From NCBI GenBank assembly GCA_030532575.1, contig JAUNKV010000011.1:1-64000 (forward strand): 64,000 bases of DNA. Direction: 5' to 3'. This DNA comes from Propionibacteriaceae bacterium (GTDB lineage Bacteria; Actinomycetota; Actinomycetes; Propionibacteriales; Propionibacteriaceae). This document shows, one piece after another, positions 1 to 10,801 of the stretch. The stretch's first letter is position 1. Every line of letters begins with the position of its first letter. Made by a program: the position numbers and the translations under genes. Under the pieces are notes generated by a model. That model did not search any database. It was not told the DNA's origin and worked only from the letters and a program-made list of their open reading frames with translations.

Positions 1-52
1 CCCACACCACATCCACAGCAGCATTCAACTGATCCAAACTCATATCACTCAT
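1..52 (-). CDS. N-terminal fragment of unidentified protein, cut by the window edge
   Basis: Seventeen codons are visible, beginning MSDMSLDQLNAAVDVVW and running off the left edge. An ATG at 52 is preceded by GGGAG seven bases upstream, a good ribosome binding site, which is why I call a start rather than chance. A second in-frame ATG lies at 43. Third positions are G or C in only 9 of 17 codons, clearly lower than in neighbouring genes, so the gene may be of foreign or repeat-family origin. The short N-terminus resembles, in my memory, the start of actinobacterial DUF222/HNH endonuclease proteins, but 17 residues cannot establish this. Confidence 0.45.
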   Translation of the reverse strand, partial: MSDMSLDQLNAAVDVVW

Positions 53-179
53 TGACAACTCCCAGATGTGGTCAAAACAGGCGGGACAGCGGCCAGCCTA
101 CCCCAACCCAGGCCATCCCGGAGGACAAACCCTGAAAACGCGGCAAAACACCTAGCCAGAGGTATGTATGCGTGCTTGA

Positions 180-238
180 GGGGCCGGGGGCTCTTCGGGT
201 GAGTCGGACGGGCCGAGGCCATTGGGGAGCGTGGGGCG
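180..238. repeat. Degenerate direct repeat, copy 1
   Basis: Aligns with 363-420 with one single-base gap and roughly 80 percent identity by eye, sharing GGGGGCTCT and CGAGGCCA blocks. It lies in a gene-free stretch. It may be a decayed mobile or intergenic repeat; origin unknown. Confidence 0.5.
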
Positions 239-362
239 GTGTGCTGGGATTTGTCACCGGGTCTCGACACGGGTGCCCTCGCTCCGCGTCGGGCCCCCGG
301 CTCGACCAGCGGAAAGGACATGGATAACGCCAAGAGGCATGATGTTGCGCCCGGAGGATCGC

Positions 363-420
363 GGGGTCGGGGGCTCTCCGGGAGGGCCGGACGGTTCGAG
401 GCCACCGAGGGACGGGGGCG
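363..420. repeat. Degenerate direct repeat, copy 2
   Basis: Second copy of the sequence at 180-238, 183 bases downstream in the same orientation. See the first copy; nothing indicates a function. Confidence 0.5.
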
Positions 421-441
421 ACGTGGCTGCGTCCCGAAGCC

Positions 442-1043
442 TCATGGCGTGATCCAGCGTTCGAGGAAACCGTGGTGGGAGAAGCCGAGTTTGCGGTACA
501 GGGTGAAGCCCGCTGGAGTGGACTGGAGGAGGAGGGGCGACCCCGGTGGGCAACGTGCGATCACTTCCTCGGTGATCCTGGTGCCGTGGCCGAGTTGGCA
601 CTGCTCAGGGACCGTCGCCACCCAGTGGATTCCGTGACTGTGCGCGGTGGCGAAGGAATGTCCCGCCGCCACCGGATTCCCCTCGCGCAACAGCACGAGA
701 GCACTCACTGCGGGGTTCAGGAGCACCCGGTCAGAGGCGAACAGGTTCACTGCCTCTGCTCGATCTGCCGAGTGTTTGGAGCCTGCTGAAACCCGAGACG
801 CCAACAGCGCAACGACGTGGCCGACCCAACGCGTGCCCAACACCATTGCCGATGCCCAGTCGCCTCGGCAACCTCGAGGGCCTGCTGCGCTGCCTCCAGA
901 CCTCCATCCAGCGTGAAGGGAATGGTTACGGTGAAGAAACTGCCCTCGAGGGGTCCCGAGAAACTGACTGCCCGCGACCCCGAGTGCTCCTCAAAGCCGT
1001 ACACACGCAACAACGAGACGAGGGAGCCCGCGCACTGCAACAT
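442..1043 (-). pseudogene. GNAT-family N-acetyltransferase, disrupted by one frameshift
   Basis: Two leftward frames join into one protein of about 200 residues. The first begins at ATG 1043 behind AGGTG and reads to about 745, ending in LGFQQAPNTRQIEQRQ; the second continues from EAVNLFASDRV to the stop at 442 and contains a GNAT-like C-terminal half with a VATVPEQCQLGHGTRIT acetyl-CoA loop-like region and a terminal YRKLGF, the usual end of GNAT domains. The total of 602 bases is not a multiple of three, so a single indel near 745-755 explains the break. Either a real pseudogene or a sequencing error; acetylated substrate unknown. It follows the pepN-pyrBC run in the same direction. Confidence 0.6.
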
Positions 1044-1044
1044 C

Positions 1045-1638
1045 TCACACCTGGATCGGATCGTGGGGGTTGACCCGGACGCACTCCAGGCGGGGGTCCG
1101 CCTCGATGGCCGCCGCGACCTTTGCCGTGCAGCCGATGACGATGCTGGGCAGATCGGTGTCGGCATCCACCAGGAAGGTGCCGCCCTCATCCCACACCCG
1201 GTTCGGCAACACCGGGGGATCGGTGGGCTCCAGCAGGGCCCGGCCCAGCTCCGGGGTGACCTCGACCACGAAGTAGCCCCGGTGACCACCGTTGGTGACC
1301 ACGTGCCGCGACCCCTCGGGCCGGGGAAGGCAGTACCCATCCCACTGCCCGACACTCACCGCCCCGGTGGCCTGCTCCAACAGAACCTGCATCAGCGGCA
1401 CCCGGGAGTGGTGGGAATCGGCCCCCTCGTAGGGCTCATGCACGGGGAAGGAGCCGGGGTTGTCGCTCTGCCAGCGACGACCCGTCAGCGACTCCCAGCT
1501 CGCCCGGGCCAGATCGACCCCGGGGGAGAGCTCAGCCCACCGGACCGGGGAGCCGTCAGGGGTGCTCGCAGGGTTGAACACCCGCACGAAGCAGGGCCAG
1601 TCCATCCCGACCCAGGTTCCCCACGGAAAGCCGCCCAT
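1045..1638 (-). CDS. Hypothetical protein, 197 aa
   Basis: I do not recognise this protein. It is rich in Trp, Gly and Pro, with no signal peptide or membrane segment, so probably cytosolic. ATG at 1638 lies 7 bases past the pyrC stop and its GGTGAG ribosome binding site is inside the end of pyrC, so translation is likely coupled to pyrC. It ends one base before the acetyltransferase start region at 1043. GC3 is high like its neighbours, which supports it being real. No pyrimidine-related motif was seen, so sharing the transcript is the only hint of a link with pyrimidine synthesis. Confidence 0.7.
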   Translation of the reverse strand: MGGFPWGTWVGMDWPCFVRVFNPASTPDGSPVRWAELSPGVDLARASWESLTGRRWQSDNPGSFPVHEPYEGADSHHSRVPLMQVLLEQATGAVSVGQWDGYCLPRPEGSRHVVTNGGHRGYFVVEVTPELGRALLEPTDPPVLPNRVWDEGGTFLVDADTDLPSIVIGCTAKVAAAIEADPRLECVRVNPHDPIQV

Positions 1639-1645
1639 CTGGTGC

Positions 1646-2911
1646 TCACCGTCGATGGGTGATGCGGCCCTGCCACATGGTCAGCTCCACCGGGTCCGGC
1701 AGATCACGGCCGTGGTAGGGGTTGTTGTGGCTGCGGGAGGCGGTGTTGCCACGATCCACGACGGCGCGGCGGCTGGGATCGAGCAGCACCACATTGGCGG
1801 GCTCCCCGACGGCGATCGGACGGCCCTGCCCTGCGGCCTTCCCGATCCGGGCCGGGGCGTGACTCATACGCTCCGCCACCTCGGCCCAGGTCAGGCGGCC
1901 AGAATCCACCATCACCTCCTGCACCACCGCCAGGGCCTGCTCCAGACCGAGCATCCCGGGACGGGCATCGACGAAGGCGTGATCCTTGTCCTGTGGTGCG
2001 TGCGGCGCGTGATCGGTGGCGATGATGTCGATGGTGCCGTCGGTCAGGGCGTCACGCACCGCCTCGATGTGCTCACTCGTGCGCAGTGGGGGATTGACCT
2101 TGAAGGTGGTGTCGTAGCCACTCAGGTTCGAGGTGTCCAGGTAGATGTGGTGCGGGGTGGCCTCGGCCGTGATCCGTACCCCCCGCTTCTTCGCCCAACG
2201 CACCACGTCCACCCCCTCGGCAGTGGAGATGTGGCACACGTGCAGCCTCGCCCCGGTGGCCTCGGCCAGCGCCGCATCCCGGGCGATGATGACCGACTCC
2301 GCCACCGGCGGCCACCCCGGCAGCCCGAGCCTGCCCGAGAGCTCCCCCTCATGGCAGCAGGCGCTCGGCCCCGCCAGGGAGGCGTCCTGGGAGTGCTGAG
2401 CCAGCACCCCGTCGAAGGGCTTCACCCACTCGAGGGCACGACGCATCAGCCCGGCATCCATGACACACGACCCGTCGTCGGAGAACACACTCACCCCCGC
2501 TCGGGAGCGGTGCATCAGCAGCATCTCCGCCAACTCCTTGCCCGCCAGGCCCTTGGTGATGGCCCCGATGGGAAACACCTGGCAGTGCCCAGCGGCAGCC
2601 CCCAGGTCGAGGATCCGCTCGGCGGTCTCCGCGGTGTCGGTGACCGGCTGGGTGTTGGCCATCGCGAACACCGCCGTGAACCCGCCCCGGGCCGCAGCCG
2701 ACGACCCGGAGGCCACCGTCTCCGCATCCTCCCGGCCGGGCTCCCTCAGGTGGACGTGGAGGTCCACCAGCCCGGGCAGCGCCCGCAACCCGTCGGCCTC
2801 AATGACCTCGGCCCCTGTGGGACGCTCTGCAACGAAACGGCCACCCTGGACGAACAGATCCGTGACCGTGTCGTCGGGGAGGGTGACCGAGGAGATGACA
2901 TAGCTGGACAC
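1646..2911 (-). CDS. pyrC: Dihydroorotase
   Basis: Third step of de novo pyrimidine synthesis: reversible cyclisation of N-carbamoyl-aspartate to dihydroorotate by a zinc amidohydrolase. The HVHLREPG metal-binding motif lies near residue 45 and ATDHAPH near residue 290; 421 aa is normal for a type I enzyme. The frame is open further upstream, but the best start is GTG at 2911, which has AAGGAG at 2917-2922 with five-base spacing, directly overlapping the pyrB stop at 2922-2924. An ATG start at 2953 would lie inside pyrB and lacks this site. pepN, pyrB and pyrC are probably one transcript with coupled translation. Confidence 0.95.
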   Translation of the reverse strand: MSSYVISSVTLPDDTVTDLFVQGGRFVAERPTGAEVIEADGLRALPGLVDLHVHLREPGREDAETVASGSSAAARGGFTAVFAMANTQPVTDTAETAERILDLGAAAGHCQVFPIGAITKGLAGKELAEMLLMHRSRAGVSVFSDDGSCVMDAGLMRRALEWVKPFDGVLAQHSQDASLAGPSACCHEGELSGRLGLPGWPPVAESVIIARDAALAEATGARLHVCHISTAEGVDVVRWAKKRGVRITAEATPHHIYLDTSNLSGYDTTFKVNPPLRTSEHIEAVRDALTDGTIDIIATDHAPHAPQDKDHAFVDARPGMLGLEQALAVVQEVMVDSGRLTWAEVAERMSHAPARIGKAAGQGRPIAVGEPANVVLLDPSRRAVVDRGNTASRSHNNPYHGRDLPDPVELTMWQGRITHRR

Positions 2912-2921
2912 GACGGCTCCT

Positions 2922-3845
2922 TCAGTGATCGGCGAGGAGGTGATGGAGGACACTCATGCGGACGGCCACCCCGGCCGAGACCTGGTCCAGCACGATGGAA
3001 CGTGGATCATCCGCGGCCGCGGAGCTGATCTCCAGCCCCCGGTTCATCGGCCCTGGATGGGCGATGGCCGCCTCCGGTTTCAGCCTCGCCAGGCGCGGCA
3101 CCGTCAACCCGTAGGCCTCGATGTACTCCTGCTCGGAGGGAAAGTAGCCGTGGAGCATCCGCTCCCGCTGCACCCGGAGCATCATCACCACATCCGCGTC
3201 AGCGATCACCTCGTCCAGGTCCGTGACGACCCGCACCCCCCACGCCCCGACGGCGGGAGGCATCAGGGTCTGCGGGGCGACGAGCACCACCTCGGCCCCC
3301 AACCGCTGCAGCAGCAACACGTTCGAGCGCACCACCCTGGAATGCAGCAGATCGCCGGTGATCGCCACCAGCTTGCCCGACAGGTCCCCCTGGGAGCGGG
3401 CACGGAAACGGCGCAGCATCGCATGCGCATCCAGCAACGCCTGGGTGGGGTGCTCATGCGTGCCGTCGCCCGCATTGACCATCGAGGCCCGCACCCACCC
3501 TGCGGCCTGCGCGACGGTGCCGGAACCGGGATGGCGCATCACGATGGCATCCACCCCCATCGCATCGAGGGTGAGCAGGGTGTCACGCAGCGACTCGCCC
3601 TTCGACACCGACGACCCCTTGGCCGACATGTTGATGGCATCCGCGGACAACCATTTCGCGGCGATCTCGAAGGAACTGCGGGTACGGGTGGAGTCCTCGA
3701 AGAAGAGGTTCACAACCGTACGGCCTTTGAGATCGGGCAGCTTCTTGACCCTCTCGTCCTGGAGCTGGTGCATCCGCTCGGCCAGCTCCAGGATCGAGAC
3801 GATCTCAGGCGTGCTCAGATCAGCGATGCTGAGCAGGTGCTTCAC
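2922..3845 (-). CDS. pyrB: Aspartate carbamoyltransferase catalytic subunit
   Basis: Condenses carbamoyl phosphate with aspartate, the committed step of pyrimidine synthesis. The carbamoyl-phosphate loop STRTRSSFE is at residues 52-60 and HPTQALLD follows near 130; length 307 is typical. ATG at 3845 overlaps the pepN stop by four bases (ATGA), so it is translationally coupled to pepN. No pyrR or PyrR-type leader is visible upstream, and no regulatory pyrI follows, so any control must act at the pepN promoter or elsewhere. pyrC follows with a stop/ribosome-binding-site overlap. Confidence 0.96.
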   Translation of the reverse strand: MKHLLSIADLSTPEIVSILELAERMHQLQDERVKKLPDLKGRTVVNLFFEDSTRTRSSFEIAAKWLSADAINMSAKGSSVSKGESLRDTLLTLDAMGVDAIVMRHPGSGTVAQAAGWVRASMVNAGDGTHEHPTQALLDAHAMLRRFRARSQGDLSGKLVAITGDLLHSRVVRSNVLLLQRLGAEVVLVAPQTLMPPAVGAWGVRVVTDLDEVIADADVVMMLRVQRERMLHGYFPSEQEYIEAYGLTVPRLARLKPEAAIAHPGPMNRGLEISSAAADDPRSIVLDQVSAGVAVRMSVLHHLLADH

Positions 3846-6421
3846 TGGCGGCTCAACTCCTGGACACGGAGGCTGCGCTCCGCCTCGTCGAGACGCTCGC
3901 TCAGCAGACGACGCACCTGCTCGCTCGGCTCACCCTCGGCCAGGTATCGGCGGAACCGGCCCGTGAGTTCGGCGGTGACCAGGGGCTCCGGGAACAGCCA
4001 ACGCAGCACGGTGTCGATGGCCGCGTAGCCGCGGGCATCCCAGCCGTCCTTGCGCTGCGAGATCGCCTGCAGCAGATCGGCGTAGGCGTCCACGTACGGG
4101 GCCAGCACCTCCTCCTGCCCGTAGTGCATGAAGCCCGAGGCGATGCTGCGGTGGGTCTCGTTCGGCACCTCGGGGTCAGCGGTGGCGCGCTGCCAGGCGG
4201 CCTGTTTGGCCTGAGCCGTCGGCATCCCGGCCCTGGCCCCTGCCGCCTGCTCGGCCCCGGAGTTGGTGTTGTCGCGCTCCAGCTCGGCGGCGATCTCCTC
4301 CTCCCCGAACACCCCGGCCCGGGCCAGGGCGGCGACGATCCGCCACCTCAGCTCGGTGTCCACAGCCAGATCGGTGGGCACCTCCTCATCACTCAGCCAG
4401 CCCTTGATGAGTTCCAGGGCGTCCTCGCTGCGGGAGGTGGAGATCAGCATCTTCGCGATGATGAGCTGGGCATCCGAGCCGGGCTCGGCCTCCTTGAGCA
4501 GTCCCGCCAGACCGGCGACGAGCCGGGCCCCTGCCTGCTCGCGCAGCTCCGGCGCGGTGAAGCGACCACTGCACACCGCGGCCTGGGCCAGCACGGTGGT
4601 CACCGCCGCCATGTCCTGCTCTGAACCGACCCCGGCCAGCGCCAGGGAGACCAGCTCCTGCGGGGCCACCTCCGCGTCGCGCACCGAGTCCCAGAACAGC
4701 GACCACGTGATGGCGCGGGCCAGCGGGTCACGCAGCTGGTTGATGTGGGCCACCAGGGCGGCGCGGGAGGCGTCGTCGAGCCTCACCTTCGCGAAGGTGA
4801 GATCGCCGTCGTTGAGCAGCACGACATCGCCGCGGGAACGCCCGACGAGCTCCGGCACCTCGGTGCGCTCGCCCTTGACGTCGACCTCCACGTAGTCGAC
4901 GCGCTCCAGCCCGGCCTCGCGGACGGCGTAGATGCCGATCCCCAGCCGGTGGGTGCGCAGCGTCGGGTGTGCCTCGGGGGCGCTCTGCACGACTGCGAAG
5001 CGGGTGAAGGTGCCCTTCTCGTCCACCTCGAACTCGGCCCGCAGGGTGTTGACCCCGCTGGTGGCCAGCCACTCGGAGGCGAACCAGGACAGGTCACGCC
5101 CGGAGGCGGCCTCCAGCTCGGTCAACAGATCCGGCAGTGTGGTGTTGCCGAAGGCGTGCTTGGTGAAGTACTGGCCCACACCGGCGAGGAAGGCCTCGAT
5201 GCCGACGAAGGACACCAGCAGCTTCAGCACCGAGGCGCCCTTGGCGTAGGTGATGCCGTCGAAGTTCTGCTCCACCTTCTCCAGGTCGCTCATGTCGGCG
5301 GCGATGGGGTGGGTGGTGGACAGCTGGTCCTGCAGGTAGGCCCAACCCTTGCGCTCGTTGGAGAAGGACACCCACGGGTGGGCGCCGGTGTTGTGCTTCC
5401 TCGCGATCTCGTCGGCCGCGAAGTGGCTGGCCCACTCGGCGAACGACTCGTTCAGCCACAGGTCATCCCACCAGCGCATCGTCACCAGATCGCCGAACCA
5501 CATGTGGGCCAGCTCGTGGAGGATGGTGTTGTCGCGGGCCTCCAGCTCGCGGGCGGTCACCCGGGAGCGGAACACGTACTGGTCGCGGAAGGTGACGCAG
5601 CCCGCGTTCTCCATCGCGCCGAAGTTGAACTCCGGCACGAAGATCTGGTCGTAGGAGTCGAAGGCGTAGGGCACCTTGAAGGCCGCCTCGAACACCTCGA
5701 AGCCACGCTGGGTGGTGGCGAGGATGTTGTCGGCATCGAGGTGCTCCGCCATCGCGGCGCGGCAGGCCACGCTCGCGGGCAGCACGCCCTTGACGGAGGT
5801 GAGCTCGCCCTTGACGACGTGGTACTCGCCCGCCACCAGGGCGGTGATGTAGGTCGACATCACGGGGGTGGGGGCGAACTCGAACCGGGCCACACCGTCG
5901 CGCACCGGAACCCCGTCCACACTCGGGGAGTTGGAGAACACCGCCCAGTGGGCGGGGGCCAGCACCGTCAGCTGGAACGTGGCCTTCTGGTCGGGCTGCT
6001 CGAACGTGGCGTACATCCGCCTCGAATCGGCGGTCTCGAACTGGCTGTACAGGTACACCTTGCCGTCGGTGTCGACGAACCGGTGGAGCCCCTCCCCGGT
6101 GTGGGAGAAACGCCCCGTGGCCTCGACGACGACGGTGTGGTCCCCCTCGGTGAGGTTCGGCAACGGCAGTCGGTAGCCGTCGTAGCCCTCCAGCGGCAGA
6201 GCGACCCCGTCGAGGGTGGCCAGACGGATCTCGTCGGCAATGACATCGAGGTGGGTGGTGCCGGACTTCGACGCAAAGTCGAGCTCCGTGCGGGAAAGGA
6301 AGTTGTGCTCCTTGTCCTCCACGCCATCCCCAGTGACGTCGACGGTGACCCGGTAGGCCTTGGCCTTCACCAGCTCTGAACGGGCAGCTGCTTCTTCTCG
6401 CGTGATATTGGCGGTTGCCAT
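3842..6421 (-). CDS. pepN: Aminopeptidase N (M1 zinc metallopeptidase)
   Basis: Cytosolic peptidase releasing N-terminal residues from peptides. The exopeptidase motif GAMEN is near residue 268 and the zinc site [10 protein letters not shown] followed by the downstream Glu in LNESFAEW is near 300-325. The C-terminal ERAP1-like helical half is present; 859 aa matches the actinobacterial family. ATG at 6421 is chosen because AAGGTG lies just before it; a GTG two codons earlier (6427) is also possible. The gene is divergent from ligA over about 100 bases and leads a coupled pepN-pyrB-pyrC run, an unusual partner for pyrimidine genes. Confidence 0.95.
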   Translation of the reverse strand: MATANITREEAAARSELVKAKAYRVTVDVTGDGVEDKEHNFLSRTELDFASKSGTTHLDVIADEIRLATLDGVALPLEGYDGYRLPLPNLTEGDHTVVVEATGRFSHTGEGLHRFVDTDGKVYLYSQFETADSRRMYATFEQPDQKATFQLTVLAPAHWAVFSNSPSVDGVPVRDGVARFEFAPTPVMSTYITALVAGEYHVVKGELTSVKGVLPASVACRAAMAEHLDADNILATTQRGFEVFEAAFKVPYAFDSYDQIFVPEFNFGAMENAGCVTFRDQYVFRSRVTARELEARDNTILHELAHMWFGDLVTMRWWDDLWLNESFAEWASHFAADEIARKHNTGAHPWVSFSNERKGWAYLQDQLSTTHPIAADMSDLEKVEQNFDGITYAKGASVLKLLVSFVGIEAFLAGVGQYFTKHAFGNTTLPDLLTELEAASGRDLSWFASEWLATSGVNTLRAEFEVDEKGTFTRFAVVQSAPEAHPTLRTHRLGIGIYAVREAGLERVDYVEVDVKGERTEVPELVGRSRGDVVLLNDGDLTFAKVRLDDASRAALVAHINQLRDPLARAITWSLFWDSVRDAEVAPQELVSLALAGVGSEQDMAAVTTVLAQAAVCSGRFTAPELREQAGARLVAGLAGLLKEAEPGSDAQLIIAKMLISTSRSEDALELIKGWLSDEEVPTDLAVDTELRWRIVAALARAGVFGEEEIAAELERDNTNSGAEQAAGARAGMPTAQAKQAAWQRATADPEVPNETHRSIASGFMHYGQEEVLAPYVDAYADLLQAISQRKDGWDARGYAAIDTVLRWLFPEPLVTAELTGRFRRYLAEGEPSEQVRRLLSERLDEAERSLRVQELSRQ

Positions 6422-8679
<2,258 letters not shown>

Positions 8680-8680
8680 G

Positions 8681-8720
8681 GCAGCAGTGTAGGTCTCATA
8701 GCAGCAGCGTAGGTTCTGGG
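8681..8720. repeat. 20-bp tandem direct repeat between divergent starts
   Basis: GCAGCAGTGTAGGT at 8681 and GCAGCAGCGTAGGT at 8701 repeat with a 20-base period, differing at one of 14 positions in the conserved part. Each copy holds a -10-like element (TACACT leftward in the first, TAGGTT rightward in the second). Could be a duplicated promoter or a regulator site. Confidence 0.5.
8710..8715 (+). promoter_or_regulatory. -10 element TAGGTT, leaderless start of WD40-like gene
   Basis: TAGGTT ends seven bases before the GTG at 8723, which has no ribosome binding site, so transcription would begin at or next to the start codon. Confidence 0.45.
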
Positions 8721-8722
8721 GT

Positions 8723-10801
8723 GTGTTGAATCCCAGTGAGCTCCCGGTGCGGCTCTCCCGGAGACAGCCGAGCACCCCGCACCGAAGCCTGCTCGGGCAC
8801 ACCGGCCAGGTGATGGACCTCACGGTGGTCGAGATGCCACAGGTGGGGGAGCTGGTGGTGAGCGCAGGGGCCGACGGGGTCGCGGTGGTCTGGGAACCGG
8901 CTGCCGGGGAGCAGGTCGCGCGCCTGATCGGTCACGAGGGCGCAGTCCGGGCCGTGTGCTCCGTCCAGACCCGGGAGGACGCCCCGTTGCTGGTCACCGG
9001 TGGCGATGACGGGACCCTCAGGTTCTGGGAGCCGTGCTCGGGGCGACCGGTCGGGGAACCGATCCGCGGCGACTTCGAGGCGGTGAAGGAACTCCTCGCA
9101 TGGCGCGACGGAGACCGGGTGCTGGTCCTCGTGCTCGCTCAGAGCGGGCAGGAGGAAGACGTGGTGTGCACCGTCGATCCTGCAACGAGGCAGTGGGTCG
9201 GGGCCCCGATCCAGGGCGCAGGCGAGCTCAGGCAGCTCAGTGTGTGCGAGGTTCACGGGCGGTCGGCGTTCGCGGCCCTGGCGGGTGACGAGGAGGTCAC
9301 GATCCGCCTCTGGGACGCGGCCACGAGGAGGCCTGCCCGGGCACCGATCACCGGCCTGGGAGACTGCGCCGACACCATGACCGTGCTTCCCGGCCAGCCA
9401 GAGGGGGACCTGCTGGCCGTGATCCTTGATGAGCGCGTGGTCCTGGTGGACCCGGCAACTGGGGAATTCGTCGGTGACGTGCTCATGCATCCAGAGAACC
9501 AGACCTCGGCGCTGACCTGGTTCAGGACCGGCAGTGGGGAGCTGCGGCTGGTGAGTGTGATCTCCACGGTCAGTGACCTGTGGACCGCGAAGTTCCCCTC
9601 GGTCACGCTCTGGGACCCCCTCGCCGGGGAGAAGCTCGGAGGATTCCCGACCGGGTACCTGGGGCTGATCGAGTGCGCCGTGGTCCTCGACGGTGGGCTG
9701 CTGGCGGCGGGCTGTGAGGACAGCAGCGTGCGGCTGTGGCAGCTGGACGAGGCACTCGGCCATCGAACACCGGGGCTGACCGGTCGGGAGGGATCGGGTG
9801 CGCCGCTGCATCACGTGCCGGAGGGGCACGGCCCTGGTCTGCTGCTGACCACCCGCGACCTGCAGGGGCTCGCCGGGCAGGATTGGCTCGTGGACGACGA
9901 GTACGACCTGTGGGATGTGGCCTCGGGGGAACTCGTCGGCACCCTGCCAGGAGGGTTCACCGAGGCCGTGGTCCATCTCGGCCCCGAGGGGAGGGCGACG
10001 GTGCTCACTGTCAATGAGGCCGGTGAGATGGCCTGGTGGGAGCCGCGCGCCCTGACCCCGATCCGCTCGATGCCCACCGACGCCGAGGGGTACTGGTGGC
10101 TTCACCCCGAACCGGGCGGCCACCGCGTGGCCTGCCGGAGAGACAGGGCCGAGGTGGACGTGTGGGATCCGGCCACAGGGCGCATGGTGGCGACCATCGG
10201 CAATGCCGACCCCGAGTACGGCCGCAGGTTTCCCGACTGTGACCCGGAAGGCGCCGCCTGGGTGCGCACCGGGCAGGGGACGCAGCTGGTGGTGTGTCAT
10301 GCGACGAACCTCACGCTCTGGGACCCCCGCACCGGTGAGCTGCGCGCTCATCGGCCGAAGGACGGGGTCGCGTTGACGGGGCTGCTGCTGCCTGGACCCG
10401 ACTGGCTCGCCGTCGGCGATCACGAGGGTCAGCTCAGGGTGCTGGATGCCGAATCGCTGGAGGAGATCAGCACCCTGGCCACGGCCGAGGGCATCCGCGA
10501 TGCCGAGGTAATGCCTGATGGTAGGCTCGCCACCGGCAGCGAGAGCGGCGGCATCGATCTGTGGCACCCCCGGACGGGGGAACACCTCGTCCACCACGAC
10601 CTCGGGCTCAGGCTGCGCGGCCTCGCGACGCTGCCCGACGGTGCCCTGGCCGTCGGTGTGCTCGACGGCTGGATCATCACCGTAAGGCAACGTGGATCAA
10701 GGGAGTTCACCTCGGGTGGGCCTGGTCGTGCGGCCTCTGGGCAGCAAAGGGGATGCTGGAGCCCTCGAACCCCGTCTACTCTTGACCGTCATGGGTCGTG
10801 A
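8723..10801 (+). CDS. WD40-like beta-propeller protein
   Basis: A 692-aa protein made of about a dozen WD40-type units, with repeated GGDDGTLRFWEP, DEEVTIRLWDAATR, SVTLWDP and ESGGIDLWHPRTGEH blade endings along its length. There is no signal peptide, membrane segment or enzyme domain, so it is likely a cytosolic scaffold, possibly two propellers. GTG at 8723 is preceded by TAGGTT, not a Shine-Dalgarno. Its last 11 bases overlap the ATG of the SNF2 helicase in another frame, suggesting coupled expression and a joint role; a partner function in chromatin or DNA metabolism is inference only. The last 30 or so residues after ITVRQRGS are not repeat-like. Confidence 0.85.
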   Translation: MLNPSELPVRLSRRQPSTPHRSLLGHTGQVMDLTVVEMPQVGELVVSAGADGVAVVWEPAAGEQVARLIGHEGAVRAVCSVQTREDAPLLVTGGDDGTLRFWEPCSGRPVGEPIRGDFEAVKELLAWRDGDRVLVLVLAQSGQEEDVVCTVDPATRQWVGAPIQGAGELRQLSVCEVHGRSAFAALAGDEEVTIRLWDAATRRPARAPITGLGDCADTMTVLPGQPEGDLLAVILDERVVLVDPATGEFVGDVLMHPENQTSALTWFRTGSGELRLVSVISTVSDLWTAKFPSVTLWDPLAGEKLGGFPTGYLGLIECAVVLDGGLLAAGCEDSSVRLWQLDEALGHRTPGLTGREGSGAPLHHVPEGHGPGLLLTTRDLQGLAGQDWLVDDEYDLWDVASGELVGTLPGGFTEAVVHLGPEGRATVLTVNEAGEMAWWEPRALTPIRSMPTDAEGYWWLHPEPGGHRVACRRDRAEVDVWDPATGRMVATIGNADPEYGRRFPDCDPEGAAWVRTGQGTQLVVCHATNLTLWDPRTGELRAHRPKDGVALTGLLLPGPDWLAVGDHEGQLRVLDAESLEEISTLATAEGIRDAEVMPDGRLATGSESGGIDLWHPRTGEHLVHHDLGLRLRGLATLPDGALAVGVLDGWIITVRQRGSREFTSGGPGRAASGQQRGCWSPRTPSTLDRHGS

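Larger units (their letters stand above)
53..441. other. Gene-free stretch with degenerate direct repeat
   Basis: About 390 bases between the leftward edge gene and the degraded acetyltransferase. Open frames here have no ribosome binding sites or recognisable products. It holds two imperfect copies of a roughly 58-base GC-rich sequence (180-238 and 363-420) and, between them, a segment at about 257-312 with half-palindromic TCGA-centred ends that looks like a decayed intergenic repeat. No RNA gene is seen. Confidence 0.5.
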
